A stretch of DNA of 46,754 bases from Synechococcus sp. AG-686-F08 (GTDB lineage: Bacteria > Cyanobacteriota > Cyanobacteriia > PCC-6307 > Cyanobiaceae), in assembly GCA_003210315.1 (NCBI GenBank), contig QCVQ01000011.1, positions 1 to 46,754 of the forward strand, read 5' to 3'. Below are positions 44,220-46,754 of this stretch, piece by piece; position 1 is the first letter of the stretch; the number at the start of each line of letters is the position of its first letter. The translations under genes were made by a program, and so were the position numbers. The notes under the pieces were generated by a model. It was not told the origin of the DNA and did not search any database. It worked only from the letters and a program-made list of their open reading frames with translations.

Positions 44220-44317
44220 GACTTTGCGTCAGGGCGAAGCACCAGCACGATGATGAGCAGCATCCCGCTGACGCTCACCACCACGTAAATCCAGTCGGCA
44301 TAGGGAGTCCAGAACAT
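44216..44317 (-). CDS. Tiny membrane peptide (33 residues) between purB and fumC
   Basis: The frame starts at ATG 44317, four bases after the purB stop, and ends in TGA overlapping the fumC ATG (ATGA). It encodes [20 protein letters not shown] and a hydrophobic continuation ending LRPDAKS. It is a single likely transmembrane helix with a short basic C-terminus. The exact overlap with fumC supports a real, translationally coupled gene. I recognise no family; function unknown. Confidence 0.55.
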   Translation of the reverse strand: MFWTPYADWIYVVVSVSGMLLIIVLVLRPDAKS

Positions 44318-44321
44318 TGAC

Positions 44322-45617
44322 TCAGAGGCCGAGTCGATCCCAGACCACCCCTAGGTTGGCTTGGTGCAGCTGGGTGCTGAAACACTCCGCCAGTTGGTCT
44401 GCATTGAGCTTATTGCTCACCTCGGGGTCGCCTTGAAGGTTGGCGCGGAAGTCACCACCATTGGTGTTCCAAGCGCTGTGGGCGTTGCGCTGCACCACTT
44501 CGTAAGCATCCTCCCGGCTCATCCCTCCATCCACGAGGGCGAGCAACACCCGCTGGCTGAAGACCACGCCTCCATAGACATTCATGTTGCGGATCATGTT
44601 TTCTGGGTAAACCCCGAGACCAGAGATGACGGCGGTCATCTCTCGCAGCATGAAGTGCAAGGTCACAGAGCAGTCAGGCAGCATCATCCGCTCGGTTGAG
44701 CTGTGGCTGATGTCACGCTCGTGCCAAAGAGCCACGTTTTCTAGAGCAGCCACCACATAGCTACGCAGCACTCGCGCTAATCCGCTGATGCGTTCGCTGC
44801 GAATCGGGTTGCGCTTATGGGGCATGGCCGAGCTGCCTTTCTGTCCCTTGGCGAAGCTCTCTTCGACCTCCAGAACATCGGTGCGCTGCAGGTTTCGAAT
44901 CTCGGTCGCGAAGCGATCGAGTGAGGCCCCAATAAGGGCGAGGATTTGCACGTAGTCGGCATGGCGATCTCTGGAGATCACCTGGGTGCTGGCTGTGTCG
45001 GGCGTGAGTCCGAGAATCTCGCAGGTGAGCCTTTCCACCTCTGGATCCGTATTGGCGTAAGTGCCCATGGCTCCGCTGACCTGGCCTACGGCCACATCAC
45101 GCTCAAGGCGAGCTAGGCGCTCATGATTGCGACGAGTTTCCGCTAGCCAACCAGCCAGCTTGAAGCCAAAGGTGATCGGTTCTCCATGGATCGCGTGAGA
45201 ACGGCCGATCATCACGGTGGCTTTGTGTTCGGCGGCCAGCTTGGCAATCGCGTCGTCTAAGGCCGCCAACTCTTGGCGTAGGAGAGCGACGGAGGCTTTC
45301 AACTGCAGCGCCAAGCCTGTGTCAAGAACGTCGCTACTGGTCATGCCGACGTGGATGTACCGCCCGGCATCACCAACGTGCTCATTCACATTGGTCAAGA
45401 AGGCGATCACATCGTGGCGAACCTCGGCTTCGATCTCAAGGATCCGCTCCGGTTCAAACGCCGACTGTTCGCGAATCGTTTGCATCGCATCCTTTGGGAC
45501 ACGTCCGAGCCTGCAGTTGGCCTCACAGGCTGCAACCTCAACATCCAGCCAACTTTGGTATTTGGCACGGTCTGTCCAGATCTCGCCCATCTCGGGCAGG
45601 GTGTATCTCTCGATCAA
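44322..45617 (-). CDS. purB: Adenylosuccinate lyase
   Basis: PurB releases fumarate twice in purine synthesis: from SAICAR and from adenylosuccinate. The 431-residue protein starts MIERYTLPEMGEIWTD and has TSSDVLDTGLA, GRSHAIHGEPITFG with an active-site His, and the flexible signature loop KGSSAMPHKRNP with its catalytic Ser. The fumarate it makes can be used by FumC, whose gene follows with only the tiny membrane peptide in between. Confidence 0.97.
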   Translation of the reverse strand: MIERYTLPEMGEIWTDRAKYQSWLDVEVAACEANCRLGRVPKDAMQTIREQSAFEPERILEIEAEVRHDVIAFLTNVNEHVGDAGRYIHVGMTSSDVLDTGLALQLKASVALLRQELAALDDAIAKLAAEHKATVMIGRSHAIHGEPITFGFKLAGWLAETRRNHERLARLERDVAVGQVSGAMGTYANTDPEVERLTCEILGLTPDTASTQVISRDRHADYVQILALIGASLDRFATEIRNLQRTDVLEVEESFAKGQKGSSAMPHKRNPIRSERISGLARVLRSYVVAALENVALWHERDISHSSTERMMLPDCSVTLHFMLREMTAVISGLGVYPENMIRNMNVYGGVVFSQRVLLALVDGGMSREDAYEVVQRNAHSAWNTNGGDFRANLQGDPEVSNKLNADQLAECFSTQLHQANLGVVWDRLGL

Positions 45618-45682
45618 GGGCCAGCGCGTGGCGACAACTCAACCAATGTATGGCGCTGAAGGCTTGGACATTACGGAAACCG

Positions 45683-45946
45683 CTAAGCCGATGTGAGGCG
45701 GCGATGCTCAACTTCCCACTGCACGTTCTGTCCCCAGGCTTGCTGACGTACCCAGCACAAGCCCCCACGGCATTCGATCACTTGAAAGGGCGGGAGGTCC
45801 TTGGGGTGGTTGTCGAGGGTGACGAACGAGCCAGGTGCGAGGAGCTCGAGCACGCGGTTCGACGCCTCGCTGGACTTGCGACAAAATTTGGCCCGAAGGG
45901 ATTGGCGGCGTCCGCTGTTGATGCTGAAAACGTTGTTGGCTGACAC
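45683..45946 (-). CDS. Small hypothetical protein
   Basis: The 87-residue protein, from a GTG start at 45946, contains a central RVLELLAPGSFVTLDNHPKDLPPFQVIE and then CRGGLCWVRQQAWG, resembling a small beta-rich domain. I recognise no family, though similar small proteins occur, as I recall, in marine Synechococcus. It is upstream of purB by 65 bases on the same strand and divergent from the TlyA-family gene. Confidence 0.6.
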   Translation of the reverse strand: MSANNVFSINSGRRQSLRAKFCRKSSEASNRVLELLAPGSFVTLDNHPKDLPPFQVIECRGGLCWVRQQAWGQNVQWEVEHRRLTSA

Positions 45947-46044
45947 GGACTTGCGTGCGGCTTGCGAAGATCTTCAGTGAGGTCTGCGGAACTCCTAGTG
46001 GAACTCCGGTATTTGTTTCGGTTTCACGGTGCTTTTATGTCGAA

Positions 46045-46754
46045 ATGGCTCGTAAACAGCGTTTAGATCTCCACATGCTGACGTTGGGGTTGGTGGCATC
46101 CCGGCAACAGGCGCAGCAGCTCATTCGTGCTGGCAAGGTCAGAGACCATCGGGGCCAGCTGCTCGACAAGCCAGGTCAGACGGTTTTACTCGACCTCGAA
46201 TTGATCGTGGAGCAGCCTCCTCGATTCGTGTCTAGGGGGGGTGAAAAGTTGCTGGCAGCGTTGGATGCTTTTCCTGTCTCGGTGGAGGGGCGCACCTGCC
46301 TTGACGGGGGAATTTCGACCGGTGGCTTTACCGATTGTTTGCTGCAACACGGGGCCCGTCGTGTTTATGGCATCGACGTTGGCTATGGGCAGACGGCCTG
46401 GAGTTTGCGCATTGATGAACGCGTGGTTTTGAAAGAGCGCACCAATTTGCGTCGCCTCAGCGCATCTGAGTTGTATGGGCCTGATGACGTCCTCCCAACC
46501 CTGGCTGTTGCAGATGTGTCATTCATCTCCTTATCTCTTGTCCTTCCAGCGATTCGCGCCTTGCTGGAACCTCAGGGGAGCGAAGCATTGGTGTTGGTGA
46601 AGCCTCAATTTGAGGTGGGACGCGACCGGGTGGGTAAAGGAGGGGTTGTGAGAGATGGTTTGGCTCACAGAGATGCAATTGCATCAGTGATCACAGCAGC
46701 AAACACTCTGGGCTGGAATGCCCAGGGTGTTGTGGGGTCACCAATTACCGGACC
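46045..46754 (+). CDS. tlyA: TlyA-family rRNA methyltransferase (3' end outside window)
   Basis: The frame begins MARKQRLDLHMLTLGLVASRQ with an S4-type RNA-binding domain (residues ~4-60). It continues into an FtsJ-like methyltransferase with LDGGISTGGFTDCLL (SAM binding; the family more often has DVGASTGGF) and ADVSFISL, then VLVKPQFEVGR. TlyA proteins methylate 16S and 23S rRNA at C1409/C1920 positions in mycobacteria; the label hemolysin is misleading. The open frame of 236 codons runs off the window edge. Confidence 0.92.
   Translation, partial: MARKQRLDLHMLTLGLVASRQQAQQLIRAGKVRDHRGQLLDKPGQTVLLDLELIVEQPPRFVSRGGEKLLAALDAFPVSVEGRTCLDGGISTGGFTDCLLQHGARRVYGIDVGYGQTAWSLRIDERVVLKERTNLRRLSASELYGPDDVLPTLAVADVSFISLSLVLPAIRALLEPQGSEALVLVKPQFEVGRDRVGKGGVVRDGLAHRDAIASVITAANTLGWNAQGVVGSPITG

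Noticed and set aside
45989-46008. Direct repeat GGAACTCC, 12 bases apart, upstream of the TlyA-family gene
   Set aside because: Two 8-base copies in an intergenic gap are within chance; no known regulator fits.

Overview
The window reads as chromosome from a marine picocyanobacterium of the Synechococcus/Prochlorococcus lineage, most likely a marine Synechococcus. The evidence is a cyanobacterial psbA (photosystem II D1), the split rpoC1/rpoC2 RNA polymerase genes, a one-helix high-light-inducible protein, a Ycf35 homologue, BioK in the biotin cluster, tight gene packing and moderate GC. No phage, transposon, CRISPR array or rRNA operon is visible. The gene content is mostly vertical core genome, with one specialised secondary-metabolism cluster.

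Layout. 1-2830: 3' end of psbA with a strong terminator, a HIT-family protein, a DUF389 membrane protein divergent from a 52-residue metallothionein gene (smtA-like), a gene-poor stretch with inverted repeats, and tRNA-Thr(CGU). 2872-9757: a DUF3493-like protein overlapping antisense the end of a low-complexity-tail membrane protein, which follows the translation/transcription operon rimP-nusA-ylxR-infB on the minus strand. 9785-13102: a minus-strand GRRM-type radical-SAM cyclophane peptide (RiPP) cluster: grrP (solute-binding-like lipoprotein), grrA (Gly-rich precursor with five aromatic-x-Asn motifs), grrM (radical SAM/SPASM maturase) and a downstream secreted protein of unknown function. 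A small Cys-containing protein lies just upstream. 13244-17699: HtrA-type protease, rpiA, hisD, rpsT and tatD.

17848-30409: rpoB-rpoC1-rpoC2 on the plus strand, preceded by a 42-codon open frame whose stop overlaps the rpoB start. They are followed by a small hli gene overlapping rlmN, then a sodium:solute symporter. 30442-33720: a tiny membrane protein, a HEAT-repeat protein, the DUF2997/Ycf35/ferredoxin trio and an aldo/keto reductase. 33696-35261: rsmG, a membrane DnaJ-domain protein and DUF3143. 35250-40033: a minus-strand biotin operon bioF-bioK-bioC-bioD-(51-residue membrane peptide)-bioA with overlapping genes and no bioB. 40082-46754: a Ski2-like RNA helicase, fumC preceded by a 33-residue membrane peptide and purB, a small hypothetical gene, and the start of a TlyA-family rRNA methyltransferase cut by the window edge.

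The most interesting system is the GRRM cluster. The precursor and maturase overlap by four bases (GTGA), the precursor carries regularly spaced W/F-x-N sites, and an uncharacterised secreted protein follows in the same orientation. A second theme is small genes below 60 residues that are easily missed: the metallothionein, the Hli and three tiny membrane proteins. Several of them are translationally coupled to well-known neighbours.
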